In this document: piece by piece, positions 26,195-35,620 of the stretch
Numbering within the stretch: position 1 is the first letter of the stretch
How the letters are laid out: each line of letters opens with the position of its first letter
Assembly: GCA_016744975.1 (NCBI GenBank)
Contig: JADGDI010000008.1
Coordinates: forward strand, 1-44,340
Source of the DNA: Hyphomicrobiales bacterium
Lineage (GTDB): Bacteria; Pseudomonadota; Alphaproteobacteria; Rhizobiales; OSC116
Reading direction: 5' to 3'
DNA: 44,340 bases
The notes under the pieces: generated by a model
What the model saw: only the letters and a program-made list of their open reading frames with translations
What the model was told of the DNA's origin: nothing
Databases searched by the model: none
Made by a program: the position numbers and the translations under genes

Positions 26195-26932
26195 ATGTCG
26201 CAAAAAACTCAAACCACCATTGACCCTGAAGATGTAGCGAATTTTGTAAAAATTGCTGAGCAATGGTGGGATCCAAAGGGTAAATTTGCGCCTTTGCACA
26301 AATTTAACCCAGTGCGGCTGAAATATATCCGTGAACAATTGTTTGAACATTTTAAGTTGGAACAATCTGCAAGGCCATATGAAGGCTTGCGAATTTTAGA
26401 TATTGGTTGTGGTGGTGGTTTGTTAACCGAGCCAATATCACGGTTGGGTGCTGAGATTATTGGCGCAGATGCGGCAGAAAAAAATATCAAAATAGCATCC
26501 GCCCATGCGATTGACCAGGGTTTGGAAATTGATTACCGCGCCACAACATCGGAAGATTTGGCCGAAGCGGGCGAGACATTTGATGTGATACTCAACATGG
26601 AAGTGATTGAGCATGTGGCCGATGTGCCATTGTTTTTAAGCTCATGTGTTAAAATGCTAAAACCAGGCGGGGTTATGTTTGTTGCAACGCTTAACCGCAA
26701 TGTAAAAAGTTATTTAATGGCCATTATAGGCGTTGAATATGTGCTCGGTTGGTTGCCCAAAGGCACACATGATTGGCATAAATTTATCATTCCTGCTGAG
26801 CTAAAACTAATGGTCGAAGATTTGGGCTTGAATTTAAAGCAAGAAACGGGTGTGCGATATAACCCGCTAAGTGATAAATTTTCACTGGCTGATGATATGA
26901 GCATTAATTATATTCAATTATATTCAAAATAA
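26195..26932 (+). CDS. ubiG: Ubiquinone biosynthesis O-methyltransferase
   Basis: A 245-residue class I SAM methyltransferase. It performs both O-methylations in ubiquinone synthesis (polyprenyl-catechol and demethylubiquinol steps). It contains the UbiG N-terminal signature EQWWDPKGKFAPLHKFNPVRL, SAM motif I LDIGCGGGLLTEPISRLGA (about 68-86), the acidic DVILNMEVIEHV loop and the C-terminal THDWHKFI. The AAAGGTG before the ATG supports the start. It is a single-gene unit divergent from ialB. In many alphaproteobacteria the aspartokinase gene faces ubiG, but here ialB takes that place. Confidence 0.96.
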   Translation: MSQKTQTTIDPEDVANFVKIAEQWWDPKGKFAPLHKFNPVRLKYIREQLFEHFKLEQSARPYEGLRILDIGCGGGLLTEPISRLGAEIIGADAAEKNIKIASAHAIDQGLEIDYRATTSEDLAEAGETFDVILNMEVIEHVADVPLFLSSCVKMLKPGGVMFVATLNRNVKSYLMAIIGVEYVLGWLPKGTHDWHKFIIPAELKLMVEDLGLNLKQETGVRYNPLSDKFSLADDMSINYIQLYSK

Positions 26933-27086
26933 AAATAGAAACACCTTTATACAAATCATATTTTTGGTGAACTTGGCGACTAAACCTGTTCATTAGAAGC
27001 TAGCAAGTTTGCGGATGCAAGTGCCGGCAGGGGCCAACAAAAATGAGACTTCCAGAACGATGGCAGAATGTAAAATCTACAGGGCT

Positions 27087-27734
27087 TTAATTTAAACATT
27101 GGCCGCGGGGGCTATTGAGGTTGCATAGTTCTATTGGGAAGAAGTTTTTCATATCGGCGATTGCGACTTCTATATGGGAAGGGAAGCTTGTATTTTCAAA
27201 GGCGTTGCTGCGGATGGATTTTTGGATGATATAGAGGTCTTTTTTACCTCTGACAAAAATAAAATGCGATATTTCGCTCATGCCAACTTTTAGTTTTGTT
27301 GCTGCATTATTTGGCATATTAGCGCAGCCGATGATTGCTGAAAATGCATTATGATGGTGAATTTTCTGTTGCCCGATTGGTGTGTAAACGGCGTTATCAG
27401 GGCAGATCTTTACAAATTTACTAGCTGTTTGGTTGGCAATATCTATCAGCTTTACTTCTGGATCATAATTTTTTATGCCTTGTAAGGTGAATAAATGCGT
27501 CCAATTCTCAATGGTTTCTGTTTTTGGAATGAATTCGACCAAATAATTGCTGGCATTTTGATCGGTAAAGGCATATTGCCATTCAAATGGTATGGAAAAG
27601 CGTATTTTTTGGCTATAAATTGGAATCTCAACGGTTATTTTACGAGATTCTTGATCTGCGGCAAAAGCTGAAAGCGCCCAAACAGGTGCGATCAATAATA
27701 GTAAAAAGCCGATCCATTTTTTCATAAAGTTCAC
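27087..27734 (-). CDS. Exported protein of unknown function, linked to tlpA
   Basis: A 215-residue protein with a clear signal peptide (MKKWIGFLLLLIAPVWALSAFA; residues 4-25). The mature part is a mixed alpha/beta domain with strands such as ITVEIPIYSQKIRFSIPFEW and a pair of cysteines (ICPDNAVY, IIGCANM). Another cysteine is in ELCNLNSPRGQC close to the end. I do not recognise the family. It starts 12 bases after the tlpA stop, so it is co-transcribed with the thiol-disulfide protein. With four cysteines and export to the periplasm, it could be a TlpA client; this is inference. Confidence 0.75.
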   Translation of the reverse strand: MNFMKKWIGFLLLLIAPVWALSAFAADQESRKITVEIPIYSQKIRFSIPFEWQYAFTDQNASNYLVEFIPKTETIENWTHLFTLQGIKNYDPEVKLIDIANQTASKFVKICPDNAVYTPIGQQKIHHHNAFSAIIGCANMPNNAATKLKVGMSEISHFIFVRGKKDLYIIQKSIRSNAFENTSFPSHIEVAIADMKNFFPIELCNLNSPRGQCLN

Positions 27735-27746
27735 CTGATTTTTGAT

Positions 27747-28364
27747 TTAGTTTAGCTCAGCTTTGATTAAATTGATAGCATCTTGGCTGTTCCATTGTGC
27801 GGGACCAAAAAGCCTGCCCACCTCATATCCATCTTTGTTAACCAACAAGGTTAGCGGCAGGCCTCTCGCATGAAAGCTGCGCATTGCTTTGGTGGTTGGG
27901 TCGGCATATAATTTTAGGTTTTTAATGCCAATTTCACTAAAGAATGCGACGGCACCATCAGATGATTTGCGGTCTACATTTAAAGTAACCACTTCAAATT
28001 GATCGCTGCCTAATTTGGCTTGAAGGTCATCCAATGTTGGCATTTCATGGCGGCAAGGCCCGCACCATGTTGCCCATAAATTAACCAATATGACTTTGCC
28101 TTTAAATGCATCAAAGGTTATTTTTTGCTGGTTGGGATCTAAAAAATCAACATGTGGTAATTTGGCGGGTTTTTGGTGGGTTATAAATGCTGCAACTTCA
28201 CCTTTAGCGAGGGCTTGTCTTTTAGCAATATCAACAGATGTTTGCTGGTTTGATGCGTTCATTTCAGGTTCTAATACGGTTTTATAAATTAAATAACCGC
28301 CTAAAGCCGCGCTTAATAAAAAACTGAGTGTGATTATTATTTTTGTTAAAGATTTTTGTGGCAT
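27747..28364 (-). CDS. tlpA: TlpA-family membrane-anchored thiol:disulfide oxidoreductase
   Basis: A 205-residue protein with an N-terminal membrane anchor (about 9-28) and a periplasmic thioredoxin-like domain (about 65-205). The redox site is WATWCGPC (Cys101 and Cys104), and the cis-proline loop is RGLPLTLLV. TlpA proteins reduce periplasmic thiols, for example in cytochrome c oxidase copper-site or cytochrome c maturation. It is divergent from argH, a gene order often seen in Hyphomicrobiales, and followed by an exported cysteine-containing protein in the same operon. Confidence 0.92.
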   Translation of the reverse strand: MPQKSLTKIIITLSFLLSAALGGYLIYKTVLEPEMNASNQQTSVDIAKRQALAKGEVAAFITHQKPAKLPHVDFLDPNQQKITFDAFKGKVILVNLWATWCGPCRHEMPTLDDLQAKLGSDQFEVVTLNVDRKSSDGAVAFFSEIGIKNLKLYADPTTKAMRSFHARGLPLTLLVNKDGYEVGRLFGPAQWNSQDAINLIKAELN

Positions 28365-28424
28365 TTTGGGCAGTCCTATTCTATTTATCTTTATATATTC
28401 AATTTTGGTTTAAAGGGCAATATA

Positions 28425-29816
28425 ATGAGCGATAAAAAATCAGCCAATCAAATGTGGGGCGGGCGGTTTGCCGATGCACCTGATGCGTTAATGGAAAAAA
28501 TCAATGCATCCATTGGTTATGATCAACGATTTTATACTCAAGACATTGCTGGCTCTAAAGCCCATGCCACAATGCTTGCAGAATGCGGCATTATTTCGGC
28601 TGATGATGCCAAACAAATCCTTCACGGTCTAGACACAATATTGCGAGAAATTGCCGCAGGTGACTTTGAGTTTAAACCAGCGCTTGAAGACATTCATATG
28701 AATATTGAAGCGCGGCTTAAAGAAGTGATTGGTGAGGCGGCTGGGCGTTTGCATACTGGGCGTTCGCGCAATGACCAGGTGGCGCTTGATTTTAAACTTT
28801 ATATCCGCGATCGGTTGGATGGGTTGATTGAACAAATTAGCGCTTTGATGAAGGTATTAGCGGTTAAGGCCGAAGCCTATGCTGATTTTGTGATGCCGGG
28901 CTTTACCCATTTGCAGGTGGCGCAGCCCGTTACTTTTGGGCATCATTTATTGGCCTATGTTGAAATGTTGGCTCGGGATAGATCGCGCTTTGAAGATGCG
29001 CGCAAGCGGATGAATTTATCACCGTTAGGTGCAGCAGCGCTGGCTGGCACTAGTTTTCCGATTGACCGACATATGACGGCAAAAGCGTTGGGATTTGATG
29101 GGCCAACTGCTAATAGTTTGGACTCTGTTGCGGATCGGGATTTTGTGATGGAAGCCTTGGCAGCGGCGTCTATAACTGCGATACATTTGTCGCGTTTGGC
29201 TGAGGAAATGGTGATTTGGTCAACCTCACAATTCTCTTTCATAAGAATGTCGGATAAATTTTCAACCGGCTCAAGCATTATGCCACAAAAGCGCAACCCT
29301 GATGCAGCGGAGTTAATTCGTGGCAAACCCGGACGGATTATTGGGGCATTAAATGCCATTATGATTGTGATGAAGGGCCTGCCGATGGCTTATGCAAAAG
29401 ACATGCAAGAAGATAAGGAGATGACCTTTGACGCCTTGGATAACCTAGAGCTTAGCCTTGCTGCCATGGGCGGGATGGTTGATGATATTACCGCGCATCG
29501 TGATGTTATGGAAGTGGCTGCGGCAAGTGGGTTTGCGACCGCGACTGATTTGGCCGACTGGTGTGTTCGGGTGCTGAATATGCCATTTAGAGATGCCCAT
29601 CATGTGACAGGGGCGATTGTGGCAATTGCCGAGCAGGCCAACAAAAGAATTGATGAATTATCGCTGGCTGAAATGCAAAATGTTGAACCTAAAATTACAG
29701 CGGATATATTTGATGTTTTGTCGGTGCAAAATAGCGTTAAAAGCCGGGTGAGTTTTGGCGGCACTGCGCCTGAAAATGTGGTAAAACAGGCAAAAAAGTG
29801 GCAAAAAATGCTCTAA
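28425..29816 (+). CDS. argH: Argininosuccinate lyase
   Basis: A 463-residue member of the fumarase/aspartase superfamily that splits argininosuccinate into arginine and fumarate. Family marks are [13 protein letters not shown] at the start, [17 protein letters not shown] (substrate binding), [16 protein letters not shown] with the catalytic histidine, and the superfamily signature [12 protein letters not shown]. The frame is open to 28356, but AAGGG eight bases before the ATG at 28425 and the usual [15 protein letters not shown] start favour 28425. It is followed after 64 bases by lysA on the same strand. Confidence 0.98.
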   Translation: MSDKKSANQMWGGRFADAPDALMEKINASIGYDQRFYTQDIAGSKAHATMLAECGIISADDAKQILHGLDTILREIAAGDFEFKPALEDIHMNIEARLKEVIGEAAGRLHTGRSRNDQVALDFKLYIRDRLDGLIEQISALMKVLAVKAEAYADFVMPGFTHLQVAQPVTFGHHLLAYVEMLARDRSRFEDARKRMNLSPLGAAALAGTSFPIDRHMTAKALGFDGPTANSLDSVADRDFVMEALAAASITAIHLSRLAEEMVIWSTSQFSFIRMSDKFSTGSSIMPQKRNPDAAELIRGKPGRIIGALNAIMIVMKGLPMAYAKDMQEDKEMTFDALDNLELSLAAMGGMVDDITAHRDVMEVAAASGFATATDLADWCVRVLNMPFRDAHHVTGAIVAIAEQANKRIDELSLAEMQNVEPKITADIFDVLSVQNSVKSRVSFGGTAPENVVKQAKKWQKML

Positions 29817-29880
29817 AAAAGCGAAAATACTGCTATTAAAGCACTCAAAAGGTGCAAAATGACGTAAAAAAGAGTAGAAA

Positions 29881-31146
29881 ATGCATTATTTTGATTATAA
29901 AAATGGCGAATTATACGCTGAAAATGTAAGTTTACGCGATATTGCTGCGCAAGTTGGTACACCATTTTATTGTTATAGTGCTGCAACAATTCGCCGCCAT
30001 ATTAAAATGTTTCAGGACTCATTTAAAGGCCGTGATGCACTTGTTTGTTACGCGATGAAAGCCAATAGCAACCAAGCGGTTTTAACCCTAATTGCAAAAA
30101 TGGGTGCAGGGGTTGATGTGGTTTCGGGCGGTGAAATTAGCCGCGCGATAAAAGCTGGGTTTCCAGTCAGTAAAATTGTTTATTCAGGTGTTGCTAAAAC
30201 CAGTGCAGAAATTAGACAAGGCCTTGAACTTGGCATTCATTGTTTTAATGCCGAAAGCGAGCCTGAACTTGAGCGGATTAACCAAGTTGCAGGGCAAATG
30301 GGTGTTAAAGCGCCAGTGTCGGTTCGGGTTAACCCCGATGTGGATGGCGGCGGACATGAAAAGATTATGACCGGGAAGTCGGAGAATAAATTCGGCATTC
30401 CTTGGCAAAAAGTTGATAAGGTTTATGAACTAATTGCGACTTTGCAAAATCTTGAAGTGGTAGGTATTGATTTACACATTGGCTCACAAATTACTGATTT
30501 GAAACCATTTTCTGAAGCGTTTGAGCGGATTGGCTCTTTGGTTGCGAAATTACGCGGTGTTGGGCATAAAATTCAGCATGTGGATTTTGGTGGTGGGTTG
30601 GGTGTGCCATATAAAAATGACAATGACATACCGCCCCACCCAGATGAATATGCGGCAATGATAAACCGTGTTGCAGGTGATTTGGGGGTTAAGTATATTT
30701 TTGAACCTGGCCGGATGATTGCCGCCAATGCAGGCATTTTGGTTGGTGAAGTGGAATTTGTTAAACATGGTGATGGGCGTGATTTTGTGATTACCGACAT
30801 TGGCATGAATGATTTAATTCGCCCAACATTATATGATGCTTATCACGACATTAAGCCAATATCTGAACCGCAAAATGGTTTTGAAACCCGCATTGTGGAT
30901 GTGGTAGGCCCGATTTGTGAAACGGCTGACTATATGGCGAAAGGGCGCGAGTTGCCAATTTTTAAACAGGGTGATTTACTGGCTGTTATGTCAGCAGGGG
31001 CATATGGTGCGGTGGCTGCAAATACTTATAATACCAGAGCGTTAATACCAGAAGTTTTGGTGGATAATGACCGTTTTGCGGTGGTTCGCAAGCGCCTTGA
31101 AGTTGAAGAAATTATCGCACTGGATATTGTGCCTGATTGGATATGA
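29881..31146 (+). CDS. lysA: Diaminopimelate decarboxylase
   Basis: A 421-residue PLP enzyme of fold type III that decarboxylates meso-diaminopimelate to lysine. The PLP lysine is in VCYAMKANSNQ. HIGSQITDL, the phosphate-binding GGGLGVPY, FEPGRMIAANAG and the C-terminal MSAGAYGAVAANTYN with its substrate-contacting residues are all intact. It lies 64 bases after argH and is likely part of the same transcript. The small lipoprotein gene that often sits between argH and lysA in related genomes is not present in the gap. Confidence 0.98.
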   Translation: MHYFDYKNGELYAENVSLRDIAAQVGTPFYCYSAATIRRHIKMFQDSFKGRDALVCYAMKANSNQAVLTLIAKMGAGVDVVSGGEISRAIKAGFPVSKIVYSGVAKTSAEIRQGLELGIHCFNAESEPELERINQVAGQMGVKAPVSVRVNPDVDGGGHEKIMTGKSENKFGIPWQKVDKVYELIATLQNLEVVGIDLHIGSQITDLKPFSEAFERIGSLVAKLRGVGHKIQHVDFGGGLGVPYKNDNDIPPHPDEYAAMINRVAGDLGVKYIFEPGRMIAANAGILVGEVEFVKHGDGRDFVITDIGMNDLIRPTLYDAYHDIKPISEPQNGFETRIVDVVGPICETADYMAKGRELPIFKQGDLLAVMSAGAYGAVAANTYNTRALIPEVLVDNDRFAVVRKRLEVEEIIALDIVPDWI

Positions 31147-31232
31147 CATAAATTTATAAAAACTAGCATATAGTATATAGAAAATAGTGGGTTTAAACCT
31201 ATTGGTGTATAACTTAACTAAAGATATATGGA

Positions 31233-31247
31233 TTAACCATAGTTTAA
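31233..31247. promoter_or_regulatory. CtrA-type box upstream of the GGDEF-EAL gene
   Basis: TTAACCATAGTTTAA matches TTAA-N7-TTAA exactly, and the next base is C as in the fuller TTAA-N7-TTAAC form. It is 43 bases before the start codon, in position to overlap a promoter. CtrA controls cell-cycle and motility genes in alphaproteobacteria. Confidence 0.45.
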
Positions 31248-31290
31248 CGCAATTATTATACTTAACGTCATAGGCGAAGGGGATAATGCT

Positions 31291-33282
31291 ATGTTATTTT
31301 TTAAAAATTTAGTTAATTATTTTACAATTAATGCGCTAGAACCAGAATTAAACCGAGAACGATTTAGTGCCTTGATGAAACAAGTTCCGCTAATGTATAG
31401 TATATTGACGGTGAATTTGATCAGTTTGGCATATCCGCATATTGGCAGTGCGCCTGATTACTTAACCATTTATATACCTGCTGCATTTTGCTTGGTGTTT
31501 TTATATCGGAACATTGTTTATTATAGAACTTCTCTTGATAATTTGAAAGATGATAAGATTGTCAAACGGTTAAACTCAACGGTAATTTTATCGATCATTA
31601 TTAGCATCATCTTTGTTATTTGGGCGATGGTCTTAGCGCAATATGCGTCAGATTTGATGCTTGTTCATATTGTATTTTTTCTCTATATTACGTTATATTG
31701 TTGCATATTTTGTCTATTGCACATCATGCAATCGGCAATTTATCTGACATTGATTATTATCTTGCCTTCATTTTTATATTTGATAACGCATGAAGAATTG
31801 GTGTTTAAAGCCATTGGTGTAAATAGTTTGTTGGTTTCTGCGGGGTTGATTTTTTTAGTGACCAATCACTATAAGAATTTTACAAGTTTGGTTGCTCAAA
31901 AAATTAAATTAACTGAGCAAAGTAGCCAATTGGAAAAGCTTAACCAAAACAACCTACAACTTGCGAATATGGATAGCCTTACATCGTTACCGAACCGCCG
32001 TAGTTTTTTTAGTCAACTGGGAGAACTAACCAGCAGGCAAGATAGCTTAAAACATCAAACAACGATAGTTGGTTTGTTGGATCTTGATGGATTTAAACGG
32101 GTTAATGATGTTTTTGGACACCCAACAGGTGATGATTTATTGGTTAAAACCAGTGAGCGATTGCACAATATTTTGGGTGAAGATATCGTTTTGGCACGCC
32201 TTGGGGGCGATGAGTTTGGTTTGATTATCAATAAAGCTGAAGATGTTAAAAATGTAATTGGGGTGGGTGAAAAAATTTGTGAGGCGATGCGCCTGCCATT
32301 CAAATTGCGTGAAGGCAGTGTTCAGATTACTGCAACGATTGGATTTGTGGAATATCCTACAATGGGAGAAGACTCAAAAACTTTATTTGAGCGGGCTGAT
32401 TATGCGCTTTGTTATTCGAAACAAAATAGCAAGGGTAAGCCGGTTATATTTTCGAGTGATCATGAAACCATTATTCGCGAAGTTTCTAGTATTGAACATC
32501 AATTGCATGAAGCGGATTTGAATAAAGAATTATCGATTATGTTTCAGCCAATTGTGGATATGCATAGTGGCAAGACTAAAGGATTTGAAGCCTTGGCGCG
32601 CTGGAATAACCCTATATTGGGTTATGTGAGGCCTGATATATTTATACGAAGTGCAGAGCAAATGGGTACGGTAAGCAAACTGACCTCAATTTTGTTAAGC
32701 AAAGCACTTAAGCTTGCATGTGAATGGCCAGATGAATTATACATGTCGTTTAATTTGTCTATTCACGATTTATCTTCGCCGCAGACAGTATTAAATATTA
32801 TAAATATTGTTGAAAAATCAAACTTTCCGAATGATAGAATTGTGTTTGAAGTGACTGAAACAGCCGTAATGCATGATTTTGAAAAGGCTAATGAAGCTTT
32901 GCATATGCTTAAGCTATTGGGTGCAGAAATTGCATTGGATGACTTTGGGACTGGTTACTCATCTCTAAGTTATGTGCAGCGTATGCCAATTGACAGGCTT
33001 AAAATTGACCGTAGCTTTATCAATGAAATTGATACAGATAAGAATACCCGTAATATTGTGCGTACCATTATTGATCTATGCAATAATTTAGACCTTTATT
33101 GTATTGTTGAAGGGGTTGAAACTGAAGATCAATTGGCTGCATTAGAGCAAGTTGGTGGGCGTTATATACAGGGTTATTATTATAGCCGGCCATTAGTTCC
33201 TGAAGATGCATTGGACTATTTAGCACAACATATAGATATGCCGAAAGTGAAAACACTGGCTGAAAAATGGTCCAATGTTTAG
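31291..33282 (+). CDS. Membrane GGDEF-EAL cyclic-di-GMP enzyme
   Basis: A 663-residue protein. The N-terminal 195 residues hold about six membrane helices (a MASE-like sensor, not one I can name), then a short coiled linker (about 205-225). A GGDEF domain follows (about 225-390, active site GGDEF at 305-309), then an EAL domain (about 405-655). The EAL part keeps EALARW (433-438), NLSIHDL, FEVTET, DDFGTGYSSL (550-559), LKIDRSF and VEGVET, so phosphodiesterase activity is likely. The GGDEF motif is also intact, but the RxxD inhibitory site before it is absent (GEDI instead). It stands alone behind GAAGGGG and a CtrA-type box. Confidence 0.95.
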   Translation: MLFFKNLVNYFTINALEPELNRERFSALMKQVPLMYSILTVNLISLAYPHIGSAPDYLTIYIPAAFCLVFLYRNIVYYRTSLDNLKDDKIVKRLNSTVILSIIISIIFVIWAMVLAQYASDLMLVHIVFFLYITLYCCIFCLLHIMQSAIYLTLIIILPSFLYLITHEELVFKAIGVNSLLVSAGLIFLVTNHYKNFTSLVAQKIKLTEQSSQLEKLNQNNLQLANMDSLTSLPNRRSFFSQLGELTSRQDSLKHQTTIVGLLDLDGFKRVNDVFGHPTGDDLLVKTSERLHNILGEDIVLARLGGDEFGLIINKAEDVKNVIGVGEKICEAMRLPFKLREGSVQITATIGFVEYPTMGEDSKTLFERADYALCYSKQNSKGKPVIFSSDHETIIREVSSIEHQLHEADLNKELSIMFQPIVDMHSGKTKGFEALARWNNPILGYVRPDIFIRSAEQMGTVSKLTSILLSKALKLACEWPDELYMSFNLSIHDLSSPQTVLNIINIVEKSNFPNDRIVFEVTETAVMHDFEKANEALHMLKLLGAEIALDDFGTGYSSLSYVQRMPIDRLKIDRSFINEIDTDKNTRNIVRTIIDLCNNLDLYCIVEGVETEDQLAALEQVGGRYIQGYYYSRPLVPEDALDYLAQHIDMPKVKTLAEKWSNV

Positions 33283-33316
33283 TTTATAATATTTATATAA
33301 TTACTGATTAAAGTAT

Positions 33317-33349
33317 GAAAGCAGCATCCTATAGATCGGTGCTGCTTTC
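33317..33349. terminator. Hairpin between the GGDEF-EAL gene and the symporter gene
   Basis: Perfect 10-base stem GAAAGCAGCA / TGCTGCTTTC with a 13-base loop, between two convergent genes. There is no strong T run on either side, so its termination strength is uncertain. Confidence 0.6.
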
Positions 33350-33378
33350 ATATTATTATTGGATATTATTAGTTTTAA

Positions 33379-34926
33379 CTAGTTTTTATATTTTTTAATC
33401 TCACCGTTTTTAAGGCGCGTAACATATGAGACTAGCTCTTTTTTGACAATCGGCATTAAGAAGTAGATTGCAAAAATATTGACTACGGCCATGGCAAAGA
33501 TTGCGGCGTCTGAGAAGTCAATCACTGGGCCTAAGCTTGCTGCAGCGCCAATGACAATGAAAATACAGAATAGAATTTTAAAGCTGAGTTCTGCATTTTT
33601 ACTTTCGCCAAATAAATATGTCCATGCTTTTAGGCCATAATATGACCAAGAAATCATAGTAGAGAAAGCAAACATGATAACGGCAACACCCAAAAGATAA
33701 GGGAACCAGCTAATACCAGCACCAAAAGCGGCGGATGTTAATGCCACGCCTGTATTATTATCTACTGTTGCAATGCGTGCGCCATCTAAGACATAAAGGC
33801 CTGTTGCTGGGTCTGAAATGAGTTGACCTGAAATGGTGATAACCAATGCGGTCATTGTACAAATCACCACGGTATCAATTAATGGTTCTAGCAATGATAC
33901 AAAACCTTCGGTAATTGGCTCTTTGGTTTTAACCGCACTATGGGCAATGGCTGCTGAGCCAACCCCTGCTTCATTTGAGAAAGCCGCACGTTTGAAACCT
34001 TGAATAAGCGCGCCAACAAAACCACCAGCAACACCAAGGCCTGTGAAAGCACCAGTGAAAATTTCGTTAAATGCCCAGCCAATTTTGTCATAATTTACCA
34101 TTAAGATAACCAGTGCTGCACCGACATATAAAACGCCCATAATTGGTACAATTTTTTCGGTTACACGGGCGATGGATTTAACACCACCTACAATTACTAC
34201 AAATACGATTACAGCAAAGATAATACCTGTTATCCAACCTGGATAATCACCAGTAATGCCTGAAATAGCTGCATGAGCTTGGTTGGCTTGGAACATATTA
34301 CCGCCACCAAACGCGCCTAAAATACAGAAAATGGAGAATAACACTGCTAGAAATTTACCGCCAAATAGGCCGCGTTCTTTAAAGCCTTTTGAAATATAAT
34401 ACATTGGGCCACCTGAGACGGTGCCATTGTCATATTCATTTCTATATTTAACACCTAAGGTACATTCGGTGAATTTTGCCGCCATGCCTAACAGGCCTGC
34501 GGTTATCATCCAAAAAGTAGCACCCGGCCCGCCAATGGCGACCGCGACACCAACACCTGCAATATTGCCAAGGCCAACAGTGCCTGATAGGGCCGTTGCT
34601 AAAGCTTGGAAATGACTAACCTCACCCGCGTCATCGGGGTTTGAATAATCGCCTTTTACCAATGCGATGGCATGACCAAAGAACCTAAATTGCACAAAGC
34701 CGAAATAGACAGTGAAAATGCTTGCTGCAACCACTAACCATAATACGATCCACGGGAAATTCGTGCCATAAAGCGGTGCAAAAATAAAGTTTACAAATGG
34801 CCCAGTGAAGTTAGCAAAAACTTCGTTTACTCTGGCATCTAAGCTTGTTGCCTGTTCAGCTGATGCATTGCTTATCATTAAAAATAAGCTTGATATGATC
34901 AGCATTAATTTTTGATTTAATTTCAT
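33379..34926 (-). CDS. AGCS-family sodium:alanine/glycine symporter
   Basis: A 515-residue amino-acid:cation symporter with about 11 membrane helices. Family landmarks are FQALATALSGTVGLGNIAGVGVAVAIGGPGATFWM, KFTECTLGVKYRN, GGPMYYI, and RAAFSNEAGVGSAAIAHSA. The N-terminus has an additional hydrophobic segment ending ASA (residues 5-23) that looks like a signal peptide, a feature of some members. GGGAGGA supports the start. It is second in an operon after the universal stress protein with a 23-base gap. Alanine or glycine is the usual substrate; the exact one is not readable. Confidence 0.93.
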   Translation of the reverse strand: MKLNQKLMLIISSLFLMISNASAEQATSLDARVNEVFANFTGPFVNFIFAPLYGTNFPWIVLWLVVAASIFTVYFGFVQFRFFGHAIALVKGDYSNPDDAGEVSHFQALATALSGTVGLGNIAGVGVAVAIGGPGATFWMITAGLLGMAAKFTECTLGVKYRNEYDNGTVSGGPMYYISKGFKERGLFGGKFLAVLFSIFCILGAFGGGNMFQANQAHAAISGITGDYPGWITGIIFAVIVFVVIVGGVKSIARVTEKIVPIMGVLYVGAALVILMVNYDKIGWAFNEIFTGAFTGLGVAGGFVGALIQGFKRAAFSNEAGVGSAAIAHSAVKTKEPITEGFVSLLEPLIDTVVICTMTALVITISGQLISDPATGLYVLDGARIATVDNNTGVALTSAAFGAGISWFPYLLGVAVIMFAFSTMISWSYYGLKAWTYLFGESKNAELSFKILFCIFIVIGAAASLGPVIDFSDAAIFAMAVVNIFAIYFLMPIVKKELVSYVTRLKNGEIKKYKN

Positions 34927-34949
34927 TATATCCTCCCAAATATGCTCTT

Positions 34950-35384
34950 TTATATAACGGTTACTGGTATGGTAGATTCCATCACTAGATTTGCAACGGA
35001 ACTGCCAAAGATGCGGGTTTTAATGCTGGCATCTGACGTGCGGCGCACAATGATTTGATCGGCATTTTGCTCTTTTGCGACCCTATTTAGTGCATCGGCA
35101 ACATTACCATGGGTTACGATACCGCTGGCTTTAATGTTGGCTGCTTCGAGTTTTTTAAGCACAGGTGCGATAATGCGATTGGTCGCAAGCTCTGTTTCCT
35201 CTTCACGGCGTTTATGGCGCTCGGCATTTTCCTCATTGGTTTGAAATGAGAATGGTGACCATTCGATCACGTAAACCACGATCAATTCGCAATTGCCGAT
35301 TTGGGTTGATAATTTTGACGCAAATTCGATGGCTCGATTGTCCGAACTTTCGCCGTCAACGCCTATTATGAGTTTGGTGGACAT
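34950..35384 (-). CDS. Universal stress protein (UspA family)
   Basis: A single-domain Usp of about 144 residues. It opens with KLIIGVDGESSDNRAIEFA and ends with the strand IPVTVI. The nucleotide-binding loop of ATP-binding members is usually G-2x-G-9x-G(S/T); here the matching stretch is VRRTSDASIKTRIFGSSVA. The first glycines of that loop are missing, so ATP binding is uncertain. The frame extends to 35408, but GGGAG before the ATG at 35384 fixes the start. It is first in an operon with the AGCS symporter, an arrangement that suggests the Usp regulates or senses transport. Confidence 0.9.
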   Translation of the reverse strand: MSTKLIIGVDGESSDNRAIEFASKLSTQIGNCELIVVYVIEWSPFSFQTNEENAERHKRREEETELATNRIIAPVLKKLEAANIKASGIVTHGNVADALNRVAKEQNADQIIVRRTSDASIKTRIFGSSVANLVMESTIPVTVI

Positions 35385-35437
35385 GTTGCTCTCCCTTTTT
35401 ATAATCAATTTCTAGGTTGAAATTGGACATTCACCCG

Positions 35438-35463
35438 TTAAAGTATAGTTAATGATACATTAA
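35438..35463. promoter_or_regulatory. Two overlapping CtrA-type boxes before uspA-symporter operon
   Basis: TTAA-AGTATAG-TTAA (35438-35452) and TTAA-TGATACA-TTAA (35449-35463) share the middle TTAA, giving three half-sites with an 11-base period. The pair lies 54 bases upstream of the Usp start codon. Confidence 0.4.
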
Positions 35464-35620
35464 TTTTTAATATTTGAAAGATATTTTGTAAAAGCTTAAA
35501 TTTGCAGGATCTGATTACTGTTTAGTTGATTTAAATCAAATAGTTATATTTACTATTTTTTGTGGATTGATTAATGCTTTTGTTAATTTGGCTTGAAATT
35601 GAATCTAATTTATTTGCGCC

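Noticed and set aside
26102-26365. Minus-strand frame spanning the ialB-ubiG gap and ubiG start
   Set aside because: Most of it is antisense to ubiG, and its sequence shows no family resemblance.
29817-29880. Small lipoprotein gene expected between argH and lysA
   Set aside because: The 64-base gap contains no frame that could encode it.
31190-31199. Palindrome GGTTTAAACC after lysA as a terminator
   Set aside because: Only five bases per arm with no loop and no T run; likely chance in AT-rich DNA.
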